DNA from: Antedon mediterranea
Lineage: Eukaryota > Echinodermata > Crinoidea > Comatulida > Antedonidae
Length of the DNA stretch: 64,000 bases
Direction: 5' to 3'
NCBI RefSeq assembly: GCF_964355755.1
Contig: NC_092679.1
Coordinates: 14,190,932 to 14,254,931, forward strand
The position numbers and the translations under genes were made by a program. Shown one piece after another: positions 15,101 through 30,100 of this stretch (position 1 is the first letter of the stretch; each line of letters begins with the position of its first letter). The notes beneath the pieces were generated by a model. It ran no database searches. It saw only the letters and a program-made list of their open reading frames with translations, and had not been told where the DNA came from.

Positions 15101-18100
15101 TCATCCTGTTGACTGCAGACTTTTTTCCTACCAAGTAATTACCCCATTGAGAGATAGGCAACTGGATAATCAGTCTGTATATGGCTCTTTATAATTTACA
15201 ACCAAGATGCTTGAACCTGAGATGACATGTGATAAATAACAGAAATGGAGGCAGTTTGCAGCAGGTGAACATCTATTGATATACAACATTAAAACATTCC
15301 TGAATGTGCTAACAAATAGTACAGGGCCCAGGGAGATATTTATCAGGGGCTATGAGCCTGTTTTTATTTAGCAGTTGAATATGGTTTTTAAAACAATTTA
15401 TAGTTTTTGATTTTTCAAAGTTGCCATCAGAAATGGGGTCACAAAAATAACTACAAAAAACAAAGAACCAATCTTGAAAATGGTTTCAAACACCCCCAAT
15501 TGATTCTCTGGTCTCAGTCACCAAGACTATAATATTTGAGGAGTAAAGGGCAAGAAAACTATAGAATAGAACCAAAAAATATGAAATACATGTAGTGCAA
15601 TTTATCTAATGTTTCACAAAATAACTTCCCTTCCACAACATCCTGAAAGATGATATAGATTGTGGGTGGATGATAATTTTAGCTTAATTGCTTGTAAGCA
15701 ACAAAATAGTTTCACTTTTCTAACATGTGTGGGTGTTTATTGGTATGTTGTATGAAATCCCAGTTGCATCACCATTTATGACTTGGAATTTTCAACATCA
15801 GGGTGTCTTTAATATACCAAATAAGGAAAAATTCATGATAAAAGAAAAGCCTGGATTTAATTAAGGACATGTTTCTACTGCAAATATAAAAAGAAGCATC
15901 TAAATGCTTATCAAAAACGTCTAAAAGTGGTTGTTCATTTGGTGGTCATCATGTTTGGTTGTATATATATCATCCACAGAGCTTAGTAACATTTTCGCAA
16001 CATTACATATACTTTTTGATGAGGTAAAATTAGAAATGCACATTAAGTTTTAAAATTTACCAGTACCATACAATGCAAATTAATACTAATATAAATAGGC
16101 CCTATGTTGGATTAATTCAATTAGATTTTTGCCAAAGATATATTAAAAAGCCAGTAGCTGTCATCCCATTGATATCCTACAGTAAAACCTTTTTTCAAAA
16201 TAAATTTCCGCCCATCTTAAATTACTATTTAACAACATTGCACAACAGTGTATACAGTTTACTTTTCAAAACACAGACACTCTGCAAATAAAGTAACTTT
16301 CAAATGGAGACAACTTGTGGTTTTTGTTTGGTCTATAGAGATATGCAGAATGAGTAAACAACTTAATATGCCCTAAATGCATTATGCAACCTATTTAATG
16401 AAATCAAAACACCCATAATTTGTAAGCACTTGGTGTTATGAACAAACCATCTGCTAAATTATTTAATCAATCATCAAACAGGTTTCAGATACTCTCTTTC
16501 TAATGGTTTGCATTTCTCTTGGAGAATGCCAACAGGCCTTTTGCAGTGGCATAACTGCTATGAGCGCTCACTGGCTAAACCTAGGGGCCCCGGAGCTTAT
16601 GGGGGGACCCGAGCAGGGCCCAGGGGAACAACATTAAAATATGTCTAAAAGGCTAACGACCAAGGCCTCTAGCATTGGAGAGCCACCTAGGGTTCTTAAA
16701 CCAGGGGCCTCAGGTCTTTACATTAGGCCACTTCCTAAATTGTTTTCCCAAAAATGTTAAAATCAGTCTGTGGTTGTTAACATTACCCAAAATGTTTGAG
16801 ATGCTATAGTAGTTCTCCACAGCAGTCGATTAAATTCAAATAACAGCAATTTTGCTAAAGTACAGTGACAAATAGGGTGATTTTAACTGTTATTTTGAGA
16901 ATGCTATAACCTATTTTTTTGTCCTGTTTTCCAAGGTATTGGGGATAATTAGTTCAAACAGTTATTAATCTGTTATTTTTTCGCAGCTATCAGGAGATAC
17001 ACAGTAGCAAATATCAACAAAATGAAATCATTAATTTAGTTTTAAACAACCTTATAACCCAGGACACAATCTCAAAACTAGTCAGGCTGTCTGCACTTTA
17101 AGCACCATGACCTCTGAAATGGTCAGTGACCTTGGCTTCTCTGGCCCAAAACCAGATGGTCAATAGTTTCTCCTCCTTTCAACATCCTGTTCATGATATA
17201 CCTGTACATGGTGTACACATACATACAAAAACAACAACAAAACATCTTGGAAATTTCATCTACAATTTAACAATAAAAGGAATGCAAAATTGTCATAAAT
17301 ATTATCATACACATTCCTAGCATGTTTTATTCTCATAAAAGGTAAAATTTGTATGTTATTATTGACAATATTTAGAATTTCAGTAAAATTCCTAAAATAA
17401 CTTTATTCCAAAAAAAAATATAGTTAGTAAGTAGATTGTGAATTATAATTTGGCTGTCATCTTAAGATAAACATTGCTAAACAAAATGTTACTACTAGTA
17501 CTACTTTGTTGAATGTGGGAATGTGGTCCATCATACTCTATATAAGCAAATGTTGGTAAAAGAATCTAAATATACCAAAGAAATCATATAAAGAAGTTAC
17601 AATGTTAAAGTGTTGATAAAGCACCTGTTGTTTTGAGTGTAAACCTATAAAATTGTCACTGAAATGAAAGTGCTAATTACCTGGTTAAGGTCAAAGTTAT
17701 AGAATGACCACTAACATCTGTCACTAATAATGTGCAAGTGCAAACTAATGTAACAATTTCTTATGTAACTTTTTTCAGCAACAGATGTGCTGCACAAAAA
17801 ACAAAGAAAAACATGCGATTCAAAGATATTAGAATGTACTAAATTTGAACAAGGCAATAAATGACAAACAGAAAAGGTAAGTCCAAAAATCTAAATCCAA
17901 GGTTACAACTTAAAGGAGCACTGGCTTAAATACCTTTTTTTTGTAAAACATTCAATTCAATTGTTAACATTTATTTCTTTCAAAACAAAATTAAAAAAAG
18001 AACATTTCTTTTAATTTACAAATATTTTATGAAATTAAAACAGACTGGAAAAGAAAGTGTCTTAAAAAAAATGGTAATATATTTCTTTGATAATAATGAT

Positions 18101-21100
18101 TGAACAAATTGAACTATTTACACATACTGTGCTGCTAATAAAACATGGGTATGAAAAACAAGTAGGACAATTTGATTAATTTTTAAAATTTGAATGTTTC
18201 ATATGTCTGATTACATTCAACCAGTCTGTTTTAGCCATTTATGATTTCCACCCACTCTTAAGTACCCTTTTGGAAAGGAATCCATGTAGGCTAACTTTGA
18301 TCCTAAGTGTAAGATGGCAATCAAACAGTTATTAATTTGTAACAATTTCCTTAACGTCATCCTTTATGGTGAATGACCGTGGCTAAGGTACTGAAGATCT
18401 GAAGAAATCATTATAGTATGAAAACCTTTCCTTGGAAAGTAATCCTTTATGAAACTATATAGAAATGTTTAGTTTTATCAATTAAAACAAAATTAATTTT
18501 CTCAAGCAGCTTTTTAACTATTTTTGGTTAACTTTTATTTGGGCTAATTAACAACTGTTTTAACGCCTTTTCCATACAATAGGCCTACAGCTTCAATTTC
18601 TATGCTTCCAATTTGAATTCTCTGTGTATTTAGAAATACCCGATTATGTTAATAATTTCATTTATATTAAGGTATTACTACTAATACACTACTATAATAC
18701 TCTCAACATGGATGATTTAATTTAATGGTACTCTACTCTAAATACCCACATACTTGCATCACAGTATCGTTATCGCAAATGAACCATCAAATTTGCCAAA
18801 AATAGACTGTTGACGCAAGTTGACAAATGCTTCATTCCATCATGCAATCGATATGATTGAAAGTATGTTGAATGTTAGAATTTTGTTTCTGTTATAAAGT
18901 TCAGGGTACATGATGGCTCACCAATTATGGGTAAAACACATGCTACAGTTGCTATAGTTTTATTGGGAGAATTTTTTTAAACTATTTGAATATTCTCTGC
19001 CTGTATAGTACCTCCATAAATAAACAATATTATGCTACAGTTGCTATAGTTTTATTGGGAGAATTTTTTTTAACTATTTGAATATTCTCTGCCTGTATAG
19101 TACCTCCATAAATAAACAATATTAAACTTTTGCCAATCATGGAATGTGAACCAGTCCACACCCATGTTTAACAGCGCTGACTGTTTGGAACTGAGGTTTA
19201 AAGAGTTTTAATGGGAATATATGCGCAATCTTGCAATGAGCAGGAGTTTAATGGTTTTAAATTAGCGCAAAATACAAATAGTCTCTATATGCGCTGTTTA
19301 AAGATTTCAAAGATTCAAATTTTATTCGTCATCCAATTCTAGAAATTCCATTGCTTACATTAAAAATTACAGAACAATTGAAACTACATTTAATACAATA
19401 AACATATTTGATATATATATAAAAAAAATAAAAAGCAAAACTATTTACAGTACATTTCTCTTATAATTTTCATCGTTTGTAATTTTTGTTAAAAAGTTTA
19501 ATGGCTTGTGGAAGGAAGGAGAGAAGATATTGTTCAGTGCGGGAGGCCGACAGACGATATCTACTACTTGTCACATTCAGGTGACAGTTTATCCTCTCGA
19601 AAAGAGAATGACTTTCATCCCTCGTGACAGACACAAATTTACTTAAGACGCAGTTGTGGTAGACATCATCAACCGACCTTCGGCCCTGACCGACCATCCT
19701 CTCTACCTTCCTTGTCATTCTGTCAATTCTACTTTTGTCTCCCTTTTCGACATTACCGCCCCACGCTGTTATACAATACGACCAGACACTGTGTACAAGT
19801 GTAAAAATGAAAAATTTGATGTAAAATCTGAACATATTTAATTGCTCTTGCTCCAACAATTTAAATTCCCATTCTTTGTGAAATATACAATTCATATAAG
19901 AATCCAAAAACTTTAATTACACCTAAAAACTGTTTCAAAATAAATAAAAAGTGAAAAATTCCACAAAAAAAAATAAGCAAGAAATGAAAGAAATACAATA
20001 GGCTTGAAAATGTTCATCTGGTTTGTAGGTATAAGTATATTGAAAATTTTCTTTTTATTTCTGAAGAAGCTGTCCGATCAGGACAGTGAAACTGTCATGG
20101 TTAGTTTTTACTAATTATTGGTTTGGAAAAAAGAACATTTTCAATATACAAATACAATAGGCATTATTCATGTTTGAAATGTACTGTATGTACAATCAGA
20201 CCAAAAAAGAAGACAGACAAGAACATATTTTAAAGTTAAAACCTGTTTAAAAAATGACATCTGGCGATCTGTTGTTATTCATCAATTGCTTACTTATGTA
20301 CCAGGAAATTAAACTTGTCTGTGGAGATAAAATTACCAAAAAAAATGTCCATTTTATTATCAAATTCCCTTATGTTCCTGAGATTAATAAATTTCTAATA
20401 CAATGGCATTCGGAAGTAAAGAGGAGAATTTGAGGCAATTGAGGATTAAATGTATTTGGTAGTTCAACTTTGGATGACATTCAAGGTTAAACAATGGTAA
20501 AATGTCATTAGTTCACCAAACACTACAGAAAAAAAATAATTTATACCAGTCAGGGGAGGATCCAGAATTGTTTAAACAGGAAAATGCAAATATAGCATAA
20601 TATATTAAATATTAATAGTTTTTCAAAAATAGTAGTTTATTGCATTTTAGCTTTCGATAGGGGGAACGCACCTCTATATGTGCTGCACCCAATCTAACTT
20701 TTACCACACGTTTGATTGAACACAGAACAAGTTAATAAGAGAAAAAACATTCTTTGTCAGGATTGTGGGTACCGTATGGTCTTTCCATTGACAATTTTTT
20801 GTCTAGAATTTTCTAATGTGTTCATATTGTTTTCAAAATGACTTTGGGTTTCAGTCACCAGACAGTCCCTGCCTAGATTGGTATGCCATAGCAACAGGAT
20901 AACTGTCTCATTAACACCTGACAACTCCAGTTGCTTGCAAGGCTATCTCATGCTGGTACAAGAGTTAAAGCTAGTCACCTAGCACCTGTACAATGGAAAT
21001 TATGTATAAATTATTATGATAAACTTGGCCTAGTAGGGTCATATACAGTGCAATATTCATACCATGTCTTGTAGAATTACTAAATATTTAGTTGCCCTTC

Positions 21101-24100
21101 AGGCATGGTTGTTGTTACTCCCACTTTTGCCTTGTCCTCATTAAAACAATTCTATATGTTACACCTTAATTTATTGTGTATGAAAAATTTATTTTCTTAA
21201 ATATTTCACATTTACAAACAAACATTGCCTGTTGTAATGGCAATAATTCAACGATTGATTAAGTATGGAGTGAAAATTTTAGAGAACGGGGTAAAGAACT
21301 CACATGGTTACATGATATTGTTGTTTTAAATAAAAATTTAATATCATTTATTCTATACCGTTGCTAGTTTTCATGTGCCGATCTTATTAAAATCTTCAAG
21401 ATCCTATAATATAAAGGAATCAAGGAGTTATGTAGTGGTTGTTTTTTGAGATGGATAACGAAACAAGAAGCCAATCAAACAACTTTTCTATCATCCACTA
21501 AATGATTGGAACTGAGCATGTTCTGCTCTTTGAAATGCACACAGTAATCATCCCTTATTTGTCTTCCTACAACATTGATGGAGGTACTGTATAAGCTGTA
21601 TAAGCTTTATGTTTTTACAATCAAGTAAATCAATTCCTATCAAATTAGTTATCTGCAACTAAATTCCATATGAAGATAACAGGCTAAGCAACTTGATGTA
21701 AATTAAAAACAAACATCATGCGCATTTATAGCGCTCTCTTAATGTCAGAAAAAATAAGTTTCCTATTCTAAGTACAAATATTTCATTTTGATACTAGTTT
21801 TGGTACTGGTCTAATTTGATTGTAGCTATATCCCAAAGCTAGATATATCAAAGCTGAGAAAATAATTTATACCATTTACTGCACTAATTTGTTTATCATA
21901 TTATTCATTTAAAGCTAATATGAATGTCAAAATTTTCAAATATTTCAATTCACTATAGACAAGGTTCTTCATGTGTGATTGATTAATAAAATCTCCGAGA
22001 GGTCTTAACAAATGCCCTAGGGTAAAAAATCCAAATATGAAATTTACAAACATGGGATCTATTTCTATTGTCTTGGTAATATGAGTGTAATACTATGTTT
22101 GCAATAGAGAATTTAAGTAGTATTAAAATAATCAGTCCTCTAAATAATTTTACCCCCTAAATCATTCCTCATGGGTTCATTTTACCCCCTACCTGTAATG
22201 GACTGACCCAAATATTTTGAGGTAGATTTTACAGTCAGAAATTATTTCATAGATTTACATCAGTCAACTTATAAACTAGATTTGAAGAAGTTCCTGTTCT
22301 TTGGTGCCAGCAGCATGTTCTGTGTGCTTGAATAGTTTTTGAAATCAGAGTCTTAGGTTTGCCCTGTGCCACTTTATTCCATTTACACAGACAAAAGGCA
22401 TACAGTGAAAAACAAAGATTTCAAAAATTGCATTTATTACAGTAATATATAATTTATTTAAAACTTATATAGACTACTCCAAATAGTTCACAACAATTTC
22501 ATATATGCGTTTAAAATAATTTTACTTTGCTATGACTACTGTACGTGCCTTGAACTAAACTATTTGAAAAGCCTGAAATAAGATTAAAACACTAATAAAA
22601 GGATAATTTCTTAATTCATTATAAAGGTTTATTGATATATAAAGAATGTTCAACAAGCATTAAAACTACTAATTCCTGTTTACAAATACCTTGCTTTAGG
22701 ATTGTTTCCTATCAGCCATTTTGATCAAACATTTCATTATTCCATTGTATTTTAAACCCCAAATGGCAAAATGATTTATCTCAATTTTTAGTATAATACT
22801 GCAGGTTCCGGTACACAATGAAAACAATATATCTTAAGCACTGGCATTGAATTGTATTATAAAGATGCAACTGATAGTATACAATTGGTGTGAAGATCAA
22901 AGAAATCCTCATATTTGGTTTCACAAATAAATCAGGGATAATAATGAATTTTACTGGAGCATTTAACAAGGCATGCAAGTTAATATGCATATTATATAAA
23001 CCCACAATATCTCAAGGCAGAACTTTTAAGGAAAAATAAACGGATTAGTAGGAGTCTGCATGATTCTTGGGTAATAACGAACCAAACAATTATAAGTCTA
23101 CTTCTCAATTACCACAAGGCTTAAGGAAAATTAATTTACAGTAAGTCACAAGTGTAGTTTAAAGTACACTTGGGATTTACTACCTTACAGTAGTTGTTTC
23201 ATTACAATTAAATGAATTGCTGAAGATTATCTTGAAGATTTTTTTTTAGAGATATCCAAATTATAAGTGTGCTCAAGTTTGATACGTAGATTCAAAAGTT
23301 AAGTTTAAGTGTAATTTACTAAGTACACTTGAGATTTACTACCTTACAGTTAGTTGTTATATTACAATTAAATGAATTGTTGAAAGATTATCTTCAAGAT
23401 CTTTTTAGAGAGTGCTCAGTTTCCTATGAAGATTTTTAGATGTTGTTTTAACTGTTTCAACCTCAAAATGTGTGACTATTTCAGAAAAGTAACAGTACAT
23501 TATATAAGGTTAATTTTTAAGTTCAGGCCCCATATTTTAAAATCTTTGATCCCACACAGCCTCAAATTATTTGCAGAACTGTAAAGATAAAATTCAGATT
23601 TGTGCTATGATTTGGTTGTAAACTAGGTCGATTCATTTTACATCCTTCAATTATATCATGGAGAAATATTATTTCTCCATGATTATACAGTTAATAGACC
23701 ATACAGGGATTTCTCATAAACAAAAAATTAATATTAAAAGCAAATTTTACTGGTATAAAGCAGGAGGCCGGAAAAGGGTGTTAATATTAATAAATAATAA
23801 CCAATAAAAACTAATTTATAAATAAAGAAATAGAAGAAAAATATTAAGTTACATCATTAAGCAAAAATAGTTTGCTTTAGGCTAGATAACTTGATTTTAG
23901 CATGCCATGTGATCAAATAATAATGATTTTTGCATCAATATAATAATTATATACTGTTTTTAAATTCACAAGCAAGCCTGTGTAAATACAACATATTGTG
24001 TACCTCAGTGGGTGTAAGAGGAAACAGTCAAACAAAAAATGTTTCAAAATGTATATTGAAAGCTACAAGGAATTTATTACATAAACATTTTCCAAATTAA

Positions 24101-27100
24101 AATTCAAGCAAACTGTTAAGGTTAACAAATGTATGTAATAGAAAAGGTAATTGTTGTAATAAGCTTTCACTTTAGCTTTACCACCTATATAACATGGTAG
24201 ATGATGATTGACTTTAGCAATGAATTACTAGTGATTGGTTCATAAACTAGTAAAGTTTTGATAAAACTTTTGTTTACAAACTATGACAAGTTTACCATGG
24301 TTTGTAGGAGTATGTGGTGTTTGTATAATACTATAGTTACTGAAGGCTATCCATCTGCAAAATCACATGACTAGAAACCTGTTATTTGATTGGCCGAGTT
24401 AAAAAATCTTCTTTTTCAGAAGAAGAAAAAGTTTGTCAACTGGTCTACAGTGGAAAACTTTAGCAAGCCAAAGTTTGTTAGTGTACTGTAGACTAGGCTT
24501 AACATATACATAAATACAGAGATACAGTAGGTATAAAATAGAAAATATTGTATTGAGTTATGAATTACAACAACAAAAAAACACATACCTGAAGAATCAA
24601 ATAGTGCAGGAGGTGGAACACTGTCAGTAGGATTAGGAGAACCTGTAAAATACAAATACTGTACATGTTAACTTAGAATAAAGTTTGAAATCTTAACTTT
24701 AACCATCCACTGTTGAATCAGATTTTTTGTAGCTAAAACTTTTTAGTAGAAATGTGATCTGTGTATAATTATTATTTTCAATCAATTTTCAAATAAACGG
24801 ATATTTGGCATTATGTAGGAGGAACAGATCCTAAATTAAATAAAGTTCTATTCTCACTTTTGAATTGGAATCTGAAGTGCTCTAATAAAGAGCATAGACA
24901 GTTTCAACACTCATGATAGATAACAAAAATCCACAAAAACTTAAGTCTGGAATTTCCCATCAATGATAAAAGAGAGAGATAATAACTATTAATGTAGAGT
25001 GGAGGATATATTAGTTTTCATCTACTTTTAATTGCTTCCATATAGAAAATAATACAATACAAAAAAACAAAGTTCAGGAAATGATATAAAAAATTTGATT
25101 AATGATAAGCAATGAAAAAACAAGGAGATTAGAAACACCTGACATATTTTTGACATTTAAGTTCTTATAAACTAACTAAAAATAAAGAAAAGAAAACAAA
25201 CAGTTTATCCATCAGTGTTAACAGTTTATAGAAAGCATATTAAATGGAATGTCCTCACACTGGCAGGTTTCTCTTTAAAATAACAAGAAGTTGAATGGCC
25301 TTTAATTTAAACAAATTTAAAAGTACAATTGTCATCTCCAGTGTCTGATAACAGTATTTCAGAAATAAGCTTACATTTTGTATCCATATTCATACACAAA
25401 ATATAGTTCAACACAGTCAAGTGGTTGACTGTGGTGGGTTATTTTGTGTATATCTTTTTAGGATTAAAGTAATATTTAAATACTTTTACATATTATTTTG
25501 TTTGTACAATTTAAGTATAGCATGTACTGTGTGTACTTTTCAAACACAAAAAAACTCATGCAATTTTCCTGTATTTTTGCGAGAACAAACTGCACCCATG
25601 GCATAACAATATAAATATTATATTTTTTATGTCTTATGTAAACCACACTAATTTTCTAGTAGTACTGCATTTGTTTCAAATGTATTTTATTTTTCAACAT
25701 AGACCTTTTAAAAGTTTAGGATTAAAGAACTAGATACAAAATTAATTTAGCATACAAAGTTTATATATAGTTTATAAATAAATGAAAGACGCTAGTAAAT
25801 TACCAACTGAACATTGTATTGCACTAAAGGCTGTTTCATGAGTATGAACTCAATCTTCAGGTGCTTGGCTCTGAATGATAGTCACAAGTGAATACAAAAA
25901 GCTATAATGAAGTCTTAAGGCAAACTGTTTATGTGAACAATAGTATGCTAATTAGCAAGTACAACAATATAGTTTATATGACATTTTCTACTTTGTTTTT
26001 TTTTAATAGTTTTGTTTTTAACTAAAATTATTCATCTTAAATGTCACCCCATGTCCCATGTTGTGATCCTATGTCATACTTTGTCCGATAAGATTGTAAA
26101 CCATGATAAACCATGTTTTTACTTGTGGTAGAAATAAATTTGTTGATGTTATGAACATCACGTTGTTATGTTTAGAATGAAGACCAGATGGTCTCAACTT
26201 GTTTCCCTGTGGTCAATCACTGCTGGTCTCAGTAATATTAATTTACTCTCTAATATGTCATTTTATTTCACCATAGTATGCTAGTATAGTATAGATAATT
26301 TAAATTGAGTATTTTATTTATGGTTTTACAATTTTAGCATATGGTACCCCATAATTATAAGGCCTATTACTAAAGATACCTCAGTACTATATTGTATAGT
26401 ACCTATCATATTTATGGAGGTTATGCGAGCATAGATACAAAAGTCATACCATAACTATTGTTTATTAAGAAAAGAAAATTTCAAATTGATTAAATTATGT
26501 AAACTATACTAAAAATGTAGATAGAACGGGATGAAGATGAAAATTCAACATATTTCAATATTTTTATATAATAATTAATATGAAGTTCATTTGTAATAGA
26601 ATTTCAAGTCAAAATTTCATATCCTGTCCTTTAGGACATTTTTTTGCTAATAGCCACTTAGATGAAAACACAATTCAGGAAAACGCATGTAAAATAATCT
26701 TTCCGTGGATTCTCGAAAGATCCGCATTTGAAATTTTGCCAAATCTAAATCACCTGCAATCGTGTTAAATTACCATTTTATAAAATCAAATTATTCTGAC
26801 GTGGTATCAAATTACGCACTTATCATCAAGTGCAGACACGGTAATAGCCTACTTATTGATAAGTACTACAAAGTCATGTTCAAATTCAATAAGAACCAAA
26901 TGCTGTCATTGAACTACCATATGTAAATTATCATTTTAATCTATTTAACATTTGTACATTGATAACTGGACCAGCCACCTTTGTCGAGGTGTAATCAGAT
27001 TTTAAAAACATATCTTCAGTTCTCCCTAACGAATGTAATTTTCATCTGATTTTACTGATTATTCTCTCAACCATTCATTCATTTTATAATTTTTCCACAA

Positions 27101-30100
27101 GTATTTATATTGATTTGATCTTACTATGGCAGTACACTCTAAAAATATAAACAGCAAAGCTGCACATTTAAAAGGAAATAGTATATATAATTTTAAGAAA
27201 CACTAACTAATGAGATTTATGAGAAAAATGTAAATTGAGAAGGGAGACACCTTTTGCTGGATATAAATTTCATAGGCACAACATTGACAGTAAATTAATT
27301 AGTAAATCATTATTGTTGGAATTTGTATTTTGACATTTGGGAAACAGCATGGCCTTAAGAGGAACTACTGTACTCTAGTAGTGCATGGCTATTGATACTA
27401 ATTGATGTTCTTATGGGGATACTTCCTGCCTGTATTACTTCCAGATAAATCACAATAAAAATAGTTTACAAGATGTTTAGCAGGATATTTGACCACAAGG
27501 AATAAATATGAGGCAATTAAAACCTGAAATATGATTGTTCCAAAGAGGATAGTGCACAGAATTTTTTACCATGTGGAAGTGAACTTGAGGTCCAAAATAT
27601 AGTTTCACTTTTCCTATTTTAAATTGACTCTGGACAGTTGTGTAACTGCTCAGGTCAGGTACTTTTCTCTGGCTATTTCTTCAGTACTATGGTTTTAAAT
27701 TCTGGAGTGCATTCTCAAATTTGAGAAGTTGGCATTTGCTATCCGCCGAAGCTTGCAAATTGAATAAATAAAAACTACTGCATTGTGTGAATCATGTGAT
27801 TTTTAAAAGTTATTTTGGCAATATTTCCAGAATTTGTAAGGTGCAGCTAGGATCATTCAATTTGACTTTAGAGGAACATAAAAAGCCAGATTATATACAA
27901 CTCTTAAATGTTATTTTGAAAGAGTATTGAAAACTATAATAGCGGAATTTATATCTGTAAGTGCAAATAACAAATCTGTCATTTGATGTATTTATTCTCC
28001 CCTCCCAGTTCCAATGTCAAGGTTATTGTAAATAGCACTTCCCTGTACAATATGAAGGAGCAACACTGTCTCTGGACAATGATGATTAATATTTAAAATT
28101 AAAATACATATATATTTATAAAAAAATTAAAAAATTATACAGAAAAACAGGTTAAAAAATTGTCAAACAAAAAGTTGGAATAAATTAAAAAATTATTTAT
28201 TAAGATCACATTTTCATATGATTTTATAATTACAAGCAAAGTTAATCATCTGTATGTATGTGTAATTTTAAACATGATTCAAGTATGTACAGTACACATG
28301 TACAGCATGATAAATAACGAGAAAACCTTCATTCCCATTCTGAGAATAATATTCCCACTGTAAATCAGGCACCTTTGATATTATCATTATCATTAAATCG
28401 AATCTTGAGGCTTAATTCATTAGTAGATGTCAGATATTAAGTTCTCTCATTGACCAAGTAAGACCAATATATTCATTTAGCACTGGAAGGCAAACAGCAA
28501 GTGGTCAACATTTTGGAGTCGTGTAGTGGATTCAGTGATCCTCTAGGTAATTGAATCTATAAACTACCTTCCCTGTTTTGTGGTTAATACAGCCTATGGC
28601 CATATCAGGTCACAACTTTCCTTCTAATTTCATGCAAGATTCATATCCAAATTTGTACTTTGACATCACCTACACTTGTGGAATGACCATATATGGATCT
28701 GTTATTTGTGAAACTTTGTCCAAGAGAATAACATACTACTTTGATTATAAAAATGAAAATGTCAGATGCATATCTACAGTAGGATTTTGAAATAGGGAGT
28801 CTAAAATGTTGTCTTAGACCCCATTTACACTTACGATTTAGGCCGGCCCTGGGTCGGCAATTGATAAGTGTAAATACTCCAAAAAGTTAGGCCGGCCCTG
28901 GGCCGGACGCAGATCTGGGCCACCTCTCCAGGTAGGTTCAGGAGCGGCTTTTACGTTTGGGCCGGCTTACGCAGTAAACCGTGAACAACGTTTGACCTTT
29001 TTATGAGGTTGTTGTTATGACGATCCGACATTCTCAGTACATACCTTCCTCCTTTTCGGGCGACAATTTGTTTTCTTCATTATATAGGCCTAGTTAAATT
29101 TATTTTCAGACATCTTCTTTCAATAAAGTATTCCTCCGCTTGTTTCGCATATACATAAAATATAGCCATATTATATAAAACAGTGGGGTTCATTTTGTTT
29201 TTAATGGGACAAAAAACAACAATACAGTACTATAAATATAAAACGGTCGGTTTGCGCGGAGAGTTGAATTGACGATCGAGAGAGAAAAATGTAAACAAAC
29301 TGTACTTCGTATCCCAGCATGCAATGGTACTTCCGATAAAATTATTTACGACCAGTAATCTGCGTCGGTAGTGTAAACGCTCTGGGCCGGCCTAAAAAGT
29401 AAATATTTGCAACCGGCCCAGGACCGACCCAGGACCGGCCCTGGACCCAAACGAAAGTGTAAATGGGGTCTTAATGATGTGTTGAACATAACCTACTGTA
29501 CAGTAATGTTCTATCTTTTGCATTGTAATTTTAAATATTTGGGGAAACTGAATAGGTCCTCCCATTGCACCCGCCTATGGATTTTTAATACAATGGACTC
29601 TAATGTGAAAAAAGTTTTTAATGCTATAATTACAAATTATAATGTAAATTATGGAAATTTCATATAAATTATTTTCTGGGATGCAGTAAAATACTACTGT
29701 AGTAATAATTGAATTGAATATTAATTAAATCTATTATTTTGAAATGAGTATTTTACTGAATAGTTATGATAACCATGTTTTTAAGTATTTTGCCAAAAAG
29801 CTGTCAATACAACCGACAATTTGATTTTGCTTGATGTTGACATTAAAATTTATAAATTTGGTGTGATTGTTTCAGCTATAAATCTTTACAACCTATTTCC
29901 AAAATAGCCCTTGGATACAAGAATAATAAAGAGACAATTACTAGAGATCTGAAAACCCAGGTGTCTCGGCTCAGCTTGTTTTAGACAGAGTTAAACATCA
30001 GCATATTGGAACGTTTTGTTCTCTGAAAGGGTGGTCATGAATGCCTTTGCTAGACCAACTGGACTCTTGTTAAATTACCGAAATTATGTCGCCACAGATC

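Larger units (their letters stand above)
10946..24588 (-). other. CRIM1 intron 2 (13.6 kb)
   Basis: Large intron without a further supported gene. It holds tandem duplications (12990-13093, 18941-19124, 23151-23410), a degenerate minisatellite (13374-13540), a non-LTR reverse transcriptase remnant (19300-19910), the hammerhead-like insert (20004-20149), palindromes (11365-11397, 23655-23683) and retroelement-like fragments. GC-richer stretches near 14560-14640 and 16555-16740 look like old transposon remnants but could not be classified. Confidence 0.6.

Noticed and set aside
16555-16740. GC-rich stretch considered as an exon or SINE
   Set aside because: No frame, splice sites, Pol III boxes or inverted ends could be defined.
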